From Nesterenkonia halotolerans (lineage in GTDB: Bacteria > Actinomycetota > Actinomycetes > Actinomycetales > Micrococcaceae): DNA of 64,000 nucleotides. Shown here piece by piece: positions 16,427 to 25,186 of the stretch. Location of the stretch: assembly GCF_014874065.1 (NCBI RefSeq), contig NZ_JADBEE010000001.1, positions 1,054,001 through 1,118,000 on the forward strand. The letters are read 5' to 3'. Numbering within the stretch: position 1 is the first letter of the stretch; every line of letters starts with the position of its first letter. A program made the position numbers and the translations under genes. The notes beneath the pieces are model-generated. The model did no database searches and was not told the DNA's origin. It saw only the letters and a list, made by a program, of their open reading frames with translations.

Positions 16427-17690
16427 CTCAGTCGGCCTGGGTCATGCCCGCCGCAACCGGGCACTTGCCCACGCGCTTGCCGCCGATCTGCCCCGCTTGA
16501 CGGGTCAGTCGGTCCGCGGCCTGCTGATCGCGGGACACCCCGATGCCACGGCGGATGCCCTTCCTCAGGGGTGGGACTGGCTCGTGCTGCCAGGTTTCAC
16601 CCGCACTGCCGACGGCTACACCTCGAGACGCCTCGATGTGAGCAACGATCGCCTCTTCAGCCTTCGCAGCGCGACGGCCGCGGCGGCGGTCGACGCCATG
16701 TCCCCAGACCTCTTCATCGCGGATCGCCACCCGTTCGGCGTCGGGGGCGAGCTGCTGGTTGCGCTGGAAGGGCTGCGAGCGCGGGGGGCGCGATGTGTCC
16801 TGGGCATGCGTGATGTGCTGGACTCGCCGCCCGCCGCAGCGGCCGAGTGGCGCGCACTGGGCGGAGCCGCCGCTGCGGCCGCGTTCTATCAAGCGGTCTG
16901 GGTCTACGGCGATCCTCTGGTCTACAGCCCGGTGGCCAGTGGAGAGATTCCTGCTCCGCTGGCGGCGAGGACCCATTTCACGGGCTACCTGAGCCGCGGC
17001 CGGCCCACCGATGATCTCACCGACTCCAGCCTGCGGCCCGCTCGGCCCTACGTGCTCACGATGGTCGGCGGGGGCTCCGACGGCGGGGCGCTGGCTCTCG
17101 CCGCCGCCCAGGCACGAGTGCCCGCTGGACACCGACACGTCATTCTCACCGGACCGCAGATGCCCCCGGAGGACCACGACCAGGTGCTGCGCGCCGTCGC
17201 CGGCTCCGTGGATCAGCACCGCATCCAGCTGACCCGTTCGGCTCCGCATGTCCCGCAGCTGGTGCGTGAGGCTGCCGCCGTCGTCTCCATGGCCGGATAC
17301 AACTCCACGGCGGAGATCATGGCGACCACCACTCCTGCCCTGCTCATCCCGCGATGCAGACGGCGCGCAGAACAGCCACGCCGGGCGGCTGCACTGACCG
17401 CTGTCGGAGCGGTGGAGGTGTTGGAGTCGGAGAATCTGAGCCCTCAACGGATCAGTCGATTCTTCACCCGGGCAGTGACCCACCGAACCGTGCGCGATCG
17501 TGTGGACCTGGACGGGCTGGGCCGCATCGGCCTGCTGGCGGCCGCCGAACTCTCCAAGGCGCCTGCCGTCATGGCCCGAGCGAGCGTTCCCGCTGTGCAC
17601 GACTCCCTCGCCTACGCCTCTGCATCACCTGCACCGACGGGTGACCCCGTCCCAGCCATCGAAGCGAGGTTCGAGACCCATGTCAGCTGA
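16395..17690 (+). CDS. Glycosyltransferase, MurG-like (COG4671-type)
   Basis: This 431-aa GT-B fold enzyme probably transfers a sugar from a nucleotide donor; donor and acceptor are unknown. The N-terminus has the COG4671 signature YSHDSVGLGHARRNRALA, and the middle has FIADRHPFGVGGELL. The C-terminal nucleotide-binding half shows TMVGGGSDGGALALA and VSMAGYNSTAEIMATTTPALLIPR, as in MurG-type enzymes. No membrane segment or signal is seen. It is the first gene of a six-gene chain with overlaps throughout. The upstream frame to 16347 lies inside the hairpin and is not favoured; the start remains uncertain. Confidence 0.85.
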   Translation: MSITIVLYSHDSVGLGHARRNRALAHALAADLPRLTGQSVRGLLIAGHPDATADALPQGWDWLVLPGFTRTADGYTSRRLDVSNDRLFSLRSATAAAAVDAMSPDLFIADRHPFGVGGELLVALEGLRARGARCVLGMRDVLDSPPAAAAEWRALGGAAAAAAFYQAVWVYGDPLVYSPVASGEIPAPLAARTHFTGYLSRGRPTDDLTDSSLRPARPYVLTMVGGGSDGGALALAAAQARVPAGHRHVILTGPQMPPEDHDQVLRAVAGSVDQHRIQLTRSAPHVPQLVREAAAVVSMAGYNSTAEIMATTTPALLIPRCRRRAEQPRRAAALTAVGAVEVLESENLSPQRISRFFTRAVTHRTVRDRVDLDGLGRIGLLAAAELSKAPAVMARASVPAVHDSLAYASASPAPTGDPVPAIEARFETHVS

Positions 17691-19044
17691 TCCCACGGCC
17701 CGCGCTGCAGGCCCTGCCGAGCCGGCCAGTCCCGTACGGCACACCATCGGCTATGTGCTGAAGATGTACCCACGGTTCTCGGAGACGTTCATCGTCTCGG
17801 AGATCCTCGCTCGCGAGGCGGCCGGTGAGAAGATCGTGATCTTCTCCCTGCGTCCCAGCACCGATGCCCGGTTCCACCCCGAACTTGCCCGCGTGAGCGC
17901 CCCCGTCATCCACATCCCGCGCAGCTCGGTGGCCTCCCGGTTCTGGGCGCAGTTCGCAGAGGCGACAGCATCACCCCCTCTCGCCGAAGGGGTCCAACGG
18001 GCCCTGCCCGAGCTGCTCAACGCAGGACACGACGACGCGCAGCAGGCGGTCGCGCTCGCTTTGGCCGCAGAACAGGCCGGCGTCACGCACCTCCACGCGC
18101 ATTTCGCCTCGATGGCCACCAGCGTGGCCCGTCTCGCGGGGATGATCAGCGGCCTCCCCTACTCCTTCACAGCGCACGCGAAGGACATCTTCCACGAGGA
18201 CGTCGATCCGGCGGATCTGGAGACCAAGCTCGCCGAGGCGCATCACGCGATCACCATCTCCGGGTTCAACCTGGACGACCTGCGACGTCGCTTTCCCGCC
18301 GCCACCTCTCGGCTGCACCTGGTCCGCAACGGGGTGGAGCTCTCCCGTTTCCCCTTCACCCCTCGACTGCACCACCGCCGCGACGACGAGGCCCCGCCCC
18401 GCCTGCTCGGCATAGGACGTCTGGTGGAGAAGAAGGGATTCCATCTGCTCATCGAGGCGGCGGCCCGACTGCACAGCCTCGGCGTCCCAGTCCAGGTCAG
18501 CATCGCCGGAGACGGTCCCCTGCGGTCGGAGCTGCAGGAGACGATCGACGACGCGGGACTCACCTCGTGGGTCCGGCTGCTCGGCCCCTGCACCCAGGAA
18601 GAGGTCTGCCAGCTGCTCGGCACACATGATGTGTTCGTGGCGCCGTTCGTGGTGGGCGCCGATGGCAACGCCGACGGACTTCCCACCGTCCTCCTGGAGG
18701 CGATGGCGCGAGGAATCCGCTGCGTGGCAGCGCAGGTGACCGCGGTCGGTGAAGTGGTGCGCAGCGCGGAGACCGGGTGGCTGGTGCCCTCCGGAGACAT
18801 CGCCGCCCTGACCCAAGCCCTGCTCGAGGCGATCACCCTCGACGCCGGACACCTGGAGCTGTTGAATGCCGCCCGCAGCTGCATCGAGGAGAACTTCGAT
18901 TCCGGGACCCAGGCGCAGAGACTCCGCGCCCTGGTCGAGGATCCGCAGAGTGTGGTCTCTCAGGACGGCCTGGCGCGCGTCAGCAGCGGCCCCGCGCCGA
19001 CCACGGTCCCGCTGGAGATGATGCCCGTGGAGGCGCCGGCATGA
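17680..19044 (+). CDS. Glycosyltransferase family 4
   Basis: This 454-aa GT-B enzyme resembles exopolysaccharide enzymes such as WcaL/EpsD. It has YPRFSETFIVSEILARE near the N-terminus, HLHAHFAS and YSFTAHAKDIF in the acceptor domain, then GRLVEKKGFHLLIEAA, VSIAGDGPLRSEL and the EX7E-type donor region ADGLPTVLLEAMARG. Such enzymes extend lipid- or peptide-linked glycans at the inner membrane face. The ATG at 17680 overlaps the previous gene by 11 bp with GAGG upstream. The ~30 C-terminal residues are unstructured. Confidence 0.9.
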   Translation: MSADPTARAAGPAEPASPVRHTIGYVLKMYPRFSETFIVSEILAREAAGEKIVIFSLRPSTDARFHPELARVSAPVIHIPRSSVASRFWAQFAEATASPPLAEGVQRALPELLNAGHDDAQQAVALALAAEQAGVTHLHAHFASMATSVARLAGMISGLPYSFTAHAKDIFHEDVDPADLETKLAEAHHAITISGFNLDDLRRRFPAATSRLHLVRNGVELSRFPFTPRLHHRRDDEAPPRLLGIGRLVEKKGFHLLIEAAARLHSLGVPVQVSIAGDGPLRSELQETIDDAGLTSWVRLLGPCTQEEVCQLLGTHDVFVAPFVVGADGNADGLPTVLLEAMARGIRCVAAQVTAVGEVVRSAETGWLVPSGDIAALTQALLEAITLDAGHLELLNAARSCIEENFDSGTQAQRLRALVEDPQSVVSQDGLARVSSGPAPTTVPLEMMPVEAPA

Positions 19045-20369
19045 GAATCGCCTATCTGCTCGCGGACCCCGGCATCGGGATCTTCGGCACCAAGGGAGCC
19101 AGCGTGCATGCCCAGGAGATGATCCGCGCGTTCCGGAGCCTGGGCCACGACGTCACTGTCTTCTGCACCAAACGCGGCGACAGGTTCGGTGACCCCGCCA
19201 GCGAGTCACGGCCGGACGATCTCGCCGACCTTCGGGTTCATGTGATCCCGGTGGCAGGGGCCAAGGGAGCTGCCGCCCGCGAGATCGCGGTCGCGCGCGC
19301 CTCGTCCGCCATGGCGGCGCTCGCAGGCGACGGGGAATTCGACCTGCTCTATGAGCGCTACTCCCTGTTCTCCACCGCCGGCGCACAGGTGAAGCGCTCC
19401 CGCGCCTGCCAGCTGGTCGTGGAGGTCAATGCTCCGCTGCTGGCTGAGCAGGCCAGACATCGGACGCTGCACGACGTCGACGGCGCCGCCATCGCCACGC
19501 GCGAGACCTTCTCCCAGGCGGATCTCCTCTCCTGCGTCTCGTCACCCATCGCCGAATGGGCGCGCACGATGAGCGGCACGTCAACTCAGCCGCCGGGAGT
19601 CCGGGTCACGGCGAACGGCGTGGACCCGGCTCGGTTTCGACACTCGAGCTCAGTGCTCACCCGGTCGCGGCAGTCAGATCTCGAGACCGTGACCATCGGA
19701 TTCCTGGGCACGCTCAAACCTTGGCACGGCACAGACCTGCTGATCAACGCGTTCGCGCGGGCGCTCCAGCAGCTCGCGCCGTCCCCAGGCGTCCCAGCTG
19801 CCACGGGCGCCCGGAGCGGCCGGGGCGGCCCGCAGACGACGAAGCTGAAGCTGCTGATCGTCGGCGGGGGCCCGGAACGAAGGGCCTTGGAAGAGCTCAC
19901 CGCGGAGCTGGGGATCACCGAGGTTGTCGAGTTCACCGGCCCTGTCGCCCCAGAGCACGTGCCGGCAGCGCTGCGGCGGTTCGACATCGCAGCCGCCCCG
20001 TATCCCGCACCCCCGGCAGGCACACCGCACTATTTCTCACCGCTGAAGGTCTATGAGTACCTCGCCGCCGGAGTGCCGATCCTCGCCTCAGCCGTGGGGG
20101 AGCTTCCAGAGCTCCTCGCCGGTTCGGCGTCCACGGGACCTGCGGGAGAAGCTGTCCCCGCAGGCGACGTCGACGCGCTGACCGCTTCGCTGATCTCACT
20201 GATCCAAGATCCCGCGCAGAGGGCGCGGCTGGGGGCGGCCGGTCGGCTGAAGGTCGAGACTGAACACACCTGGGTTCAGCGAGCCGCAGACCTGTTGCAG
20301 GACCTTGCGCGGTTGAATCCCGAGACCGGGGCACGTGGCGTGTCCCGCGCGGAGGTGTCTCAGGTATGA
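19041..20369 (+). CDS. Glycosyltransferase family 4 (second)
   Basis: This 442-aa GT-B enzyme has the N-terminal loop GIFGTKGASVHAQEMIRAF typical of GT4 enzymes that bind an acceptor. It also has VTANGVDPARF, GFLGTLKPWHGTDLLINAF, LLIVGGGPERRALEEL and the donor motif YFSPLKVYEYLAAGVPILAS. A ~20-residue Arg/Gly/Thr-rich insert (about 255-275) sits between donor-domain strands and is probably a loop. ATGA overlaps couple it to genes on both sides. Donor sugar unknown; no nucleotide-sugar biosynthesis genes are in the locus, so donors must come from housekeeping pools. Confidence 0.9.
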   Translation: MRIAYLLADPGIGIFGTKGASVHAQEMIRAFRSLGHDVTVFCTKRGDRFGDPASESRPDDLADLRVHVIPVAGAKGAAAREIAVARASSAMAALAGDGEFDLLYERYSLFSTAGAQVKRSRACQLVVEVNAPLLAEQARHRTLHDVDGAAIATRETFSQADLLSCVSSPIAEWARTMSGTSTQPPGVRVTANGVDPARFRHSSSVLTRSRQSDLETVTIGFLGTLKPWHGTDLLINAFARALQQLAPSPGVPAATGARSGRGGPQTTKLKLLIVGGGPERRALEELTAELGITEVVEFTGPVAPEHVPAALRRFDIAAAPYPAPPAGTPHYFSPLKVYEYLAAGVPILASAVGELPELLAGSASTGPAGEAVPAGDVDALTASLISLIQDPAQRARLGAAGRLKVETEHTWVQRAADLLQDLARLNPETGARGVSRAEVSQV

Positions 20370-22345
20370 GCCGAGAAGGACGGGCCGAGGCGAAGACCTC
20401 CCGCACGCTGCACCGACGAGGACTCTCCCGGACCCTTCGCATGGTCCTCCCCCACCTGGGTGAGCACAAGCTTCTGGTGGCCACCGGGATGCTGGCTCTG
20501 CTGGGCGATGTAGCCTTCCGCATCCTGGAGCCATGGCCGGTGAAGTTCGCGGTGGACGCCGTCACCGAGGCGCTGGGTGCCAGCGTCGACGAGACCATCG
20601 ATTCCAGCCACAACGTTGAGGGCATGCTCATCTTCTGGGCCTTCGCTCTGGCACTGATCGTGGGTGGCCGCGCTCTGTGCAACTACGCCTCCACCATCGC
20701 CTTCGCCAGGACCGGCGTAAAGGTGGCGGCACGACTGCGCACCCGAGTGTTCGACCACATCCAGTCACTCTCCCTGCGATATCACTCCAAGGCATCCATC
20801 GGAGACACCTCCCAGCGCCTGGTCGGGGACATGGGTCGGCTTCAGGAGGTCGCCGTGACGGCAGGTCTGCCGCTGGTCGGAAACCTGTTGACGCTCGTGA
20901 TGCTGCTGGTGGTCGTGCTCCTCCTGAATCCGCTGCTTGCCGTGATCGTGATCGTCACAGGAGCGGGGTACCTGTTGGCCAGCCACGTGCTGAGCCCGAT
21001 GATCACTGCGGCCTCGCGTTCCACCCGCAAAGGCGAGGGCCGATTGGTGGGAGACGCCGCCGAAGCGCTGGCCGCGATCCGGGTGGTGCAGTCCTATGGC
21101 CTGGAGGAGACCGTCGCGTCAGGGTTCGCCGCCGGGAACAACAAGGCGTTGAAGGCAGGGATCCGCGCCCGACGACTGGCAGCGCGCCTCGAACGATCAA
21201 CTGACCTGCTGGTGGGGACGGCCACTGCCGTGGTGCTGGGCTTCGGTGGGTGGCAGGTGCTGCAGGGAGGGATGACGCCGGGCGACATGGTCCTGTTCCT
21301 GATGTACCTCAAGATCGCGATGAAGCCGCTTCGGGATATGGCCAAGTACACCGGTCGGATCGCCCGCGCGACTGCGTCGGGCGAGCGCATCGCGGATCTC
21401 CTTGACGAAGAGATCGAGATTCAGGATCCTCCACACCCGCTGTCGATGGGACGGGCCGAGGGCGACCTCACCTTCTGGCGGGTCACGGCCAGGGACCATC
21501 GAGGGTCACCGCTCTTCCACGAACTGAGCCTGCAGGTGCCGGCCGGGCAGCGGGTGGGTCTGCTGGGGCCCTCGGGTGCAGGCAAGTCGACCCTGGCGGG
21601 TTACCTGCTGCGACTGGCGGACCCCGACTCCGGGTCTGTGCTCATCGATGGGTGCTCGACCCGAAACCTCACTCGAGCAGATCTTCGACGCAATATCGCG
21701 ATCCTGCTTCAAGAGTCGGTGCTCTTCAGCACCACGGTCCGCGAGAACATCCGTTACGGACGCCAGGACGCCACCGATGCGGAGGTGGAGCAGTCGGCGC
21801 GGCGAGCGGGCGCCCATGACTTCATCATGGCGCTGCCCGAAGGGTACGAGACCGAACTGGGAAACCGCGGTGACACCCTCTCCGGGGGGCAGCGTCAGCG
21901 CGTCGCCATTGCGCGAGCTCTGGTCCGCGACGCCCCCATCGTGCTGCTGGACGAGCCGACGACGGGTCTGGACCCTGCCGCTCGAGAGGTCGTCGAGGCC
22001 TCGATCCGGGAGCTGACCCGCGAGCGCACCACAGTGGCCATCACCCACGACCTCAGCATGATTCAAGGCTTGGATCGCGTGCTGTGGCTGGAGGCCGGTG
22101 AGATCCGCGAGGACGGATCCCCGGCCGAGCTGCTCGCAGATCCCCGCTCGCGACTGGCTCAGTGGGCTGCGAGTCAGCGAGGAGCAGCTGGCGCAGAGCC
22201 CGGAGCGACGGCGGACGAAGCTGAACCCGCAACGGCAGATGCCGGAGCAGAGCCGAGATCGGCATCGGCATCGGCATCGGCATCGGCATCGGCATCGGCA
22301 TCGGGGTCATGGTCCCGTCGGCGCGCAGAAGAGGTGTCGAGATGA
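20366..22345 (+). CDS. ABC exporter, fused membrane and ATPase domains
   Basis: This 659-aa half-transporter acts as a homodimer (or with an unseen partner) and exports a substrate, plausibly the glycoside made by its neighbours. The membrane domain with six helices covers about residues 30-330. The ATPase domain follows, with Walker A GPSGAGKST (about 402), signature LSGGQRQR (about 505) and Walker B IVLLDEPTTG (about 527) plus a His switch in AITHDL. The last ~60 residues are a Glu/Ala/Ser linker containing a (Ser-Ala)7 run coded by a hexanucleotide repeat. ATGA overlaps both neighbours. MsbA/lipid-linked glycan export is one option. Confidence 0.92.
   Translation: MSREGRAEAKTSRTLHRRGLSRTLRMVLPHLGEHKLLVATGMLALLGDVAFRILEPWPVKFAVDAVTEALGASVDETIDSSHNVEGMLIFWAFALALIVGGRALCNYASTIAFARTGVKVAARLRTRVFDHIQSLSLRYHSKASIGDTSQRLVGDMGRLQEVAVTAGLPLVGNLLTLVMLLVVVLLLNPLLAVIVIVTGAGYLLASHVLSPMITAASRSTRKGEGRLVGDAAEALAAIRVVQSYGLEETVASGFAAGNNKALKAGIRARRLAARLERSTDLLVGTATAVVLGFGGWQVLQGGMTPGDMVLFLMYLKIAMKPLRDMAKYTGRIARATASGERIADLLDEEIEIQDPPHPLSMGRAEGDLTFWRVTARDHRGSPLFHELSLQVPAGQRVGLLGPSGAGKSTLAGYLLRLADPDSGSVLIDGCSTRNLTRADLRRNIAILLQESVLFSTTVRENIRYGRQDATDAEVEQSARRAGAHDFIMALPEGYETELGNRGDTLSGGQRQRVAIARALVRDAPIVLLDEPTTGLDPAAREVVEASIRELTRERTTVAITHDLSMIQGLDRVLWLEAGEIREDGSPAELLADPRSRLAQWAASQRGAAGAEPGATADEAEPATADAGAEPRSASASASASASASASGSWSRRRAEEVSR
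22259..22300 (+). repeat. (TCGGCA)7 hexanucleotide microsatellite in the exporter C-terminus
   Basis: Seven perfect copies of TCGGCA encode alternating Ser-Ala. Copy-number change would alter the tail length without shifting frame. The repeat lies in a predicted disordered tail after the ATPase domain. Confidence 0.9.
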
Positions 22346-23526
22346 ACCAGGATGTATCACTGTGGACCGAGGCAGACGAGGTCGCGGCCAGGGCTGTGGG
22401 TCTGCCCGGCGCCCGACTGCTGCTCGATCCTGGGGAGCTCTCCACACTGGTGGAGGAGCCGGTGACCATCACCCGAATCCGCGCCAAACCCGGACATTCG
22501 CTCGTCGCGGCCTTTCAGACCGAGGCCAGGGACCCACGCTGGGCAATGCTCACCCTGGACACCGACAAGCTTGCGAAGGCTCGCGTGCGCGCCGCAGAGC
22601 GCGGAGGGTCGCCGTCCTTCCGTGTCCACACAGACATCGGCCCGTACCTCTTCAGCGGAAGCCTCTGGACAGATCCGGTGCTCGGCAAAGACCTTGCGGA
22701 GGCACGCCGGGCTATCGAAGCCACGGCCGGTGCAACGCTGCCATGGCAGGTTCTGCGGCATAATCCCCGGCGCCGAGTGGTGGCCGTGGTGCCGGATCCT
22801 CGATCGGGGCATGGGGACAAGATCGTGCGCGTGGCCTCCAGGGGAACGACCGCTGCGCTCGAGGCGACTCAGCGGTGGAGAGCCCTGGGACTTCCGCTGG
22901 TGCGCAGCACCTCCTTGGGAGGTCGGGGAACCGCCATGAGTTCACCACGTTGGGGCTGGGACGACCTGAACAGCACCCCGCACCCGCCGGCCGCGCAGAC
23001 CGCGGGAGAGGTCGTGGGTCGGTTGCATCGGCTCACCCGGGGTTCCCAGCGCATGCCGCTCCCCTCTGAGCTGCGCAGCTCAGAGCGGTCGATCTCGACC
23101 ATCGCTCCCTGGTTGGCGGCATCCGCCAGTCATCTCGCGGAAGGGGTCCAGGAACGGCTCACCGCCGAACGGGGTGACCATACGTGCGAGCTTCACGGAG
23201 ACCTCTCGCCGGACCAGGTCGTGATGGCTGCTCCGGGCAGCCACAAGATCCGACTCATCGACTTCGACCGCTCCGGCACGGGGGACCCGATGCGCGATGT
23301 GGGAAGCTGGCTGGCCTCCTGCCGCCGACAGAACCTGGAGTCCATGAGTGCGGGGTTCATGGATGGCTACCGCGAACACGCGGAGCTCGACGATCGCCGC
23401 GCAGCGACCTGGGAGGCCTACGCTCAGCTGGCCGCCGCCTCCGACCCGTTTCGGCACCGTGCACCCGACTGGCCCGCTCAGATGCACACCATGCTGCAGC
23501 TCGGACAGGAGGCTCTGGACCGATGA
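22342..23526 (+). CDS. Phosphotransferase-fold kinase 1 (APH/choline-kinase type)
   Basis: This 394-aa protein has the aminoglycoside phosphotransferase/ChoK fold in its C-terminal half: catalytic loop HGDLSPDQ (about 285-292) and metal motif LIDFDRSGTGDPMRDVGSW. In canonical members the residue five after the catalytic Asp is Asn; here it is Gln. The N-terminal ~160 residues form a lobe with VTITRIRAKPGHSLVAAF, which resembles the strand-rich N-lobe. The likely role is phosphorylating a sugar or other small metabolite in the pathway. Resistance to an antibiotic is possible but nothing here shows it. ATGA-coupled to the exporter and to kinase 2. Confidence 0.85.
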   Translation: MNQDVSLWTEADEVAARAVGLPGARLLLDPGELSTLVEEPVTITRIRAKPGHSLVAAFQTEARDPRWAMLTLDTDKLAKARVRAAERGGSPSFRVHTDIGPYLFSGSLWTDPVLGKDLAEARRAIEATAGATLPWQVLRHNPRRRVVAVVPDPRSGHGDKIVRVASRGTTAALEATQRWRALGLPLVRSTSLGGRGTAMSSPRWGWDDLNSTPHPPAAQTAGEVVGRLHRLTRGSQRMPLPSELRSSERSISTIAPWLAASASHLAEGVQERLTAERGDHTCELHGDLSPDQVVMAAPGSHKIRLIDFDRSGTGDPMRDVGSWLASCRRQNLESMSAGFMDGYREHAELDDRRAATWEAYAQLAAASDPFRHRAPDWPAQMHTMLQLGQEALDR

Positions 23527-24635
23527 CTCCTCTGCCACTGCCACTGCCACCAGAGACCTTCACCCAGGCGGGCGTCGCGCTGCGCGTGACCCGCGCCTGG
23601 CCCCTCCCGGAAGAGTCGGCCCTCATTCTCGAATGCGCGGATGGGGAACAGCGCAGGGCCGCGCTCTGGGACCAGTCTGGACTGCGACTGCAACCCACTG
23701 ACACCAAGCTCAGCGCACTGGCAGAAGCTGCACCGGGCGGCGTCGTCGTCTCCCATCGATGGGGCAGACGCGCGGTCGTGCATCAGGGCGAGCGCTACAT
23801 CAAAGTCGTGAGGCGCGGCCGCAGCTCCGCCATCATGCGGGGCATCGCCCGCGCCGGGGTCTTCGCGGAGACGTTCAGGACACCGGAGGTGCTGGAGCTG
23901 GATGATTCAACCGTGACCTTCTCCGCGCTGCAGGGTCTGACCCTCCACGACCCCGCTCTCTTCTCCGCGGTGGAATGGGGGCACGCGTGGCACCAGGTGA
24001 TGGGGGCGTGGACGCGAGCAGTCCGGGATGGGGCCAGCAGCCTCGAAGTTCCCGGACTCTCTCGACTGACCGACGGCGCAGGGACAGTGACGCACGGGCC
24101 CGCCCAAGAGGTCCAGGTGCTGCAGCGTTGGGCCGGTCTGGTGCAGCCCTTCATCGAGAACCCTGATCTGCTCTGGAGGAATGTCGAGACCGTCTCCGCG
24201 CGGCTGCGCGGGCTTCCCGACGTGCCGCTGCGGCCAGCACACCGCGACCTGCACGACAAGCAGCTCCTGTGGAGCCCGAGCGCAGGTCCCGGACTGCTTG
24301 ACGTCGACACTGCATGTCTCGCGGATCCTGCACTGGACCTGGGCAATCTCCGCGCCCATGCCCGCCTGCGCGTTCTGCAGCAGCTGTGGGCGCCACACGA
24401 GGCGAGAACCGTGGTGGCCGCCGTCGAGGCTGCGGCCGCTCAGATCGGCGTGTCGAGTTCCGCGCTGCGCGTCTACGAGCAGGCCGCCGCTCTCCGGCTG
24501 GGCTGCGTCTATGCGGTTCGCCCGGCTTATTCCGCAGTGACCGCTGGGCTGCGTCTGCTCGACGCTCCGGAGCGTGAAGATGAGAACTTTCTCATCCCGA
24601 CCTCACGGTCCGCTCACTCTCGAGGTACAGGATGA
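23523..24635 (+). CDS. Phosphotransferase-fold kinase 2
   Basis: This 370-aa APH-like protein is diverged from kinase 1. The catalytic loop is AHRDLHDKQ (H240, Asp at 242), again with Gln where Asn is usual, and the metal motif is LLDVDTACLADPALDLGNL. A basic segment near residue 100 (VRRGRSSAIMRG) may bind ATP phosphates. The N-terminus starts with a short Leu-Pro repeat encoded by CTGCCA copies. The substrate is unknown. It is the last gene of the coupled operon; inverted-repeat sequence related to the upstream boxes lies within its 3' end (24579-24596). Confidence 0.83.
   Translation: MTPLPLPLPPETFTQAGVALRVTRAWPLPEESALILECADGEQRRAALWDQSGLRLQPTDTKLSALAEAAPGGVVVSHRWGRRAVVHQGERYIKVVRRGRSSAIMRGIARAGVFAETFRTPEVLELDDSTVTFSALQGLTLHDPALFSAVEWGHAWHQVMGAWTRAVRDGASSLEVPGLSRLTDGAGTVTHGPAQEVQVLQRWAGLVQPFIENPDLLWRNVETVSARLRGLPDVPLRPAHRDLHDKQLLWSPSAGPGLLDVDTACLADPALDLGNLRAHARLRVLQQLWAPHEARTVVAAVEAAAAQIGVSSSALRVYEQAAALRLGCVYAVRPAYSAVTAGLRLLDAPEREDENFLIPTSRSAHSRGTG
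24579..24596. promoter_or_regulatory. Inverted repeat GATGAGAA-N2-TTCTCATC
   Basis: A perfect 8-bp inverted repeat with a 2-bp spacer lies in the 3' end of kinase 2, about 140 bp before the secreted-protein gene. It shares the ATGAGAR core with the array at 16300-16361. It may be a regulator site for the next gene or a weak terminator stem; the stem has only 8 bp. Confidence 0.4.
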
Positions 24636-24719
24636 GAACAGATCGGACCAAGCACCAGCACCAGCACCAGCGTGCGTCGTCGAACTGGTGAGGATCACCA
24701 GAGCAAGGAAACGTGCATC

Positions 24720-25160
24720 ATGAGCAGGCAGACAGGCTGGATCCTCACCGGCGCCCTGAGCATAGTCGCCCTCGGTGGGACCGCCGCAGTGGCGCAGCTC
24801 AATTCAGACAGCGCGGAACAGGACCTCGGACCGGCGATGGAAGTGGCCGAGCAGAGCGCTGCACCAACCTCGGCGAGTCCAAAGCCCTCCCCGAGCCGGA
24901 GTCCGTCCCCCTCGCGCGCAACCGACGCGGATCAGGACCCCAGTGCATCGGCAGCACCGCGCGCGAGCTCGACACCGACTCGCGCGGCGGAACCAGCACC
25001 AGCCCCCGATCCAGTGCCCGAGCCCGCGCCCGGTCCTGCGACTATCAGCCCCACTCCACCGGCGGTTTATCAGCCTGCCCCACTGGCTTCGGACTCGGCG
25101 TGGACACCGGTGAGCTCGGTGTCCGCCCAGAGCTGGTCAGCGCCCTCGGCGGGCAGCTGA
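24720..25160 (+). CDS. Small proline/serine/alanine-rich secreted protein
   Basis: This 146-aa protein has a clear signal peptide (SRQTGWILTGALSIVALGGTAAVAQ) and then a low-complexity region of Pro, Ser, Ala and Thr with many acidic residues. Its C-terminus is rich in Ser and Trp (SAWTPVSS, QSWSAPSAGS). No known domain is recognised. The ATG at 24720 has AAGGAA upstream. It follows the operon by 84 bp and converges on the response regulator (26-bp gap). It could be a periplasmic sensor or scaffold for the adjacent two-component system, or an O-glycosylation target; both ideas are inference. Confidence 0.75.
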   Translation: MSRQTGWILTGALSIVALGGTAAVAQLNSDSAEQDLGPAMEVAEQSAAPTSASPKPSPSRSPSPSRATDADQDPSASAAPRASSTPTRAAEPAPAPDPVPEPAPGPATISPTPPAVYQPAPLASDSAWTPVSSVSAQSWSAPSAGS

Positions 25161-25186
25161 CCCGCGCGACACCTGCGAGGGACCGC

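Noticed and set aside
24632..24638. ATGAGAA at the end of kinase 2
   Set aside because: Includes the stop codon of the gene, has no partner half-site, and is likely coincidental.
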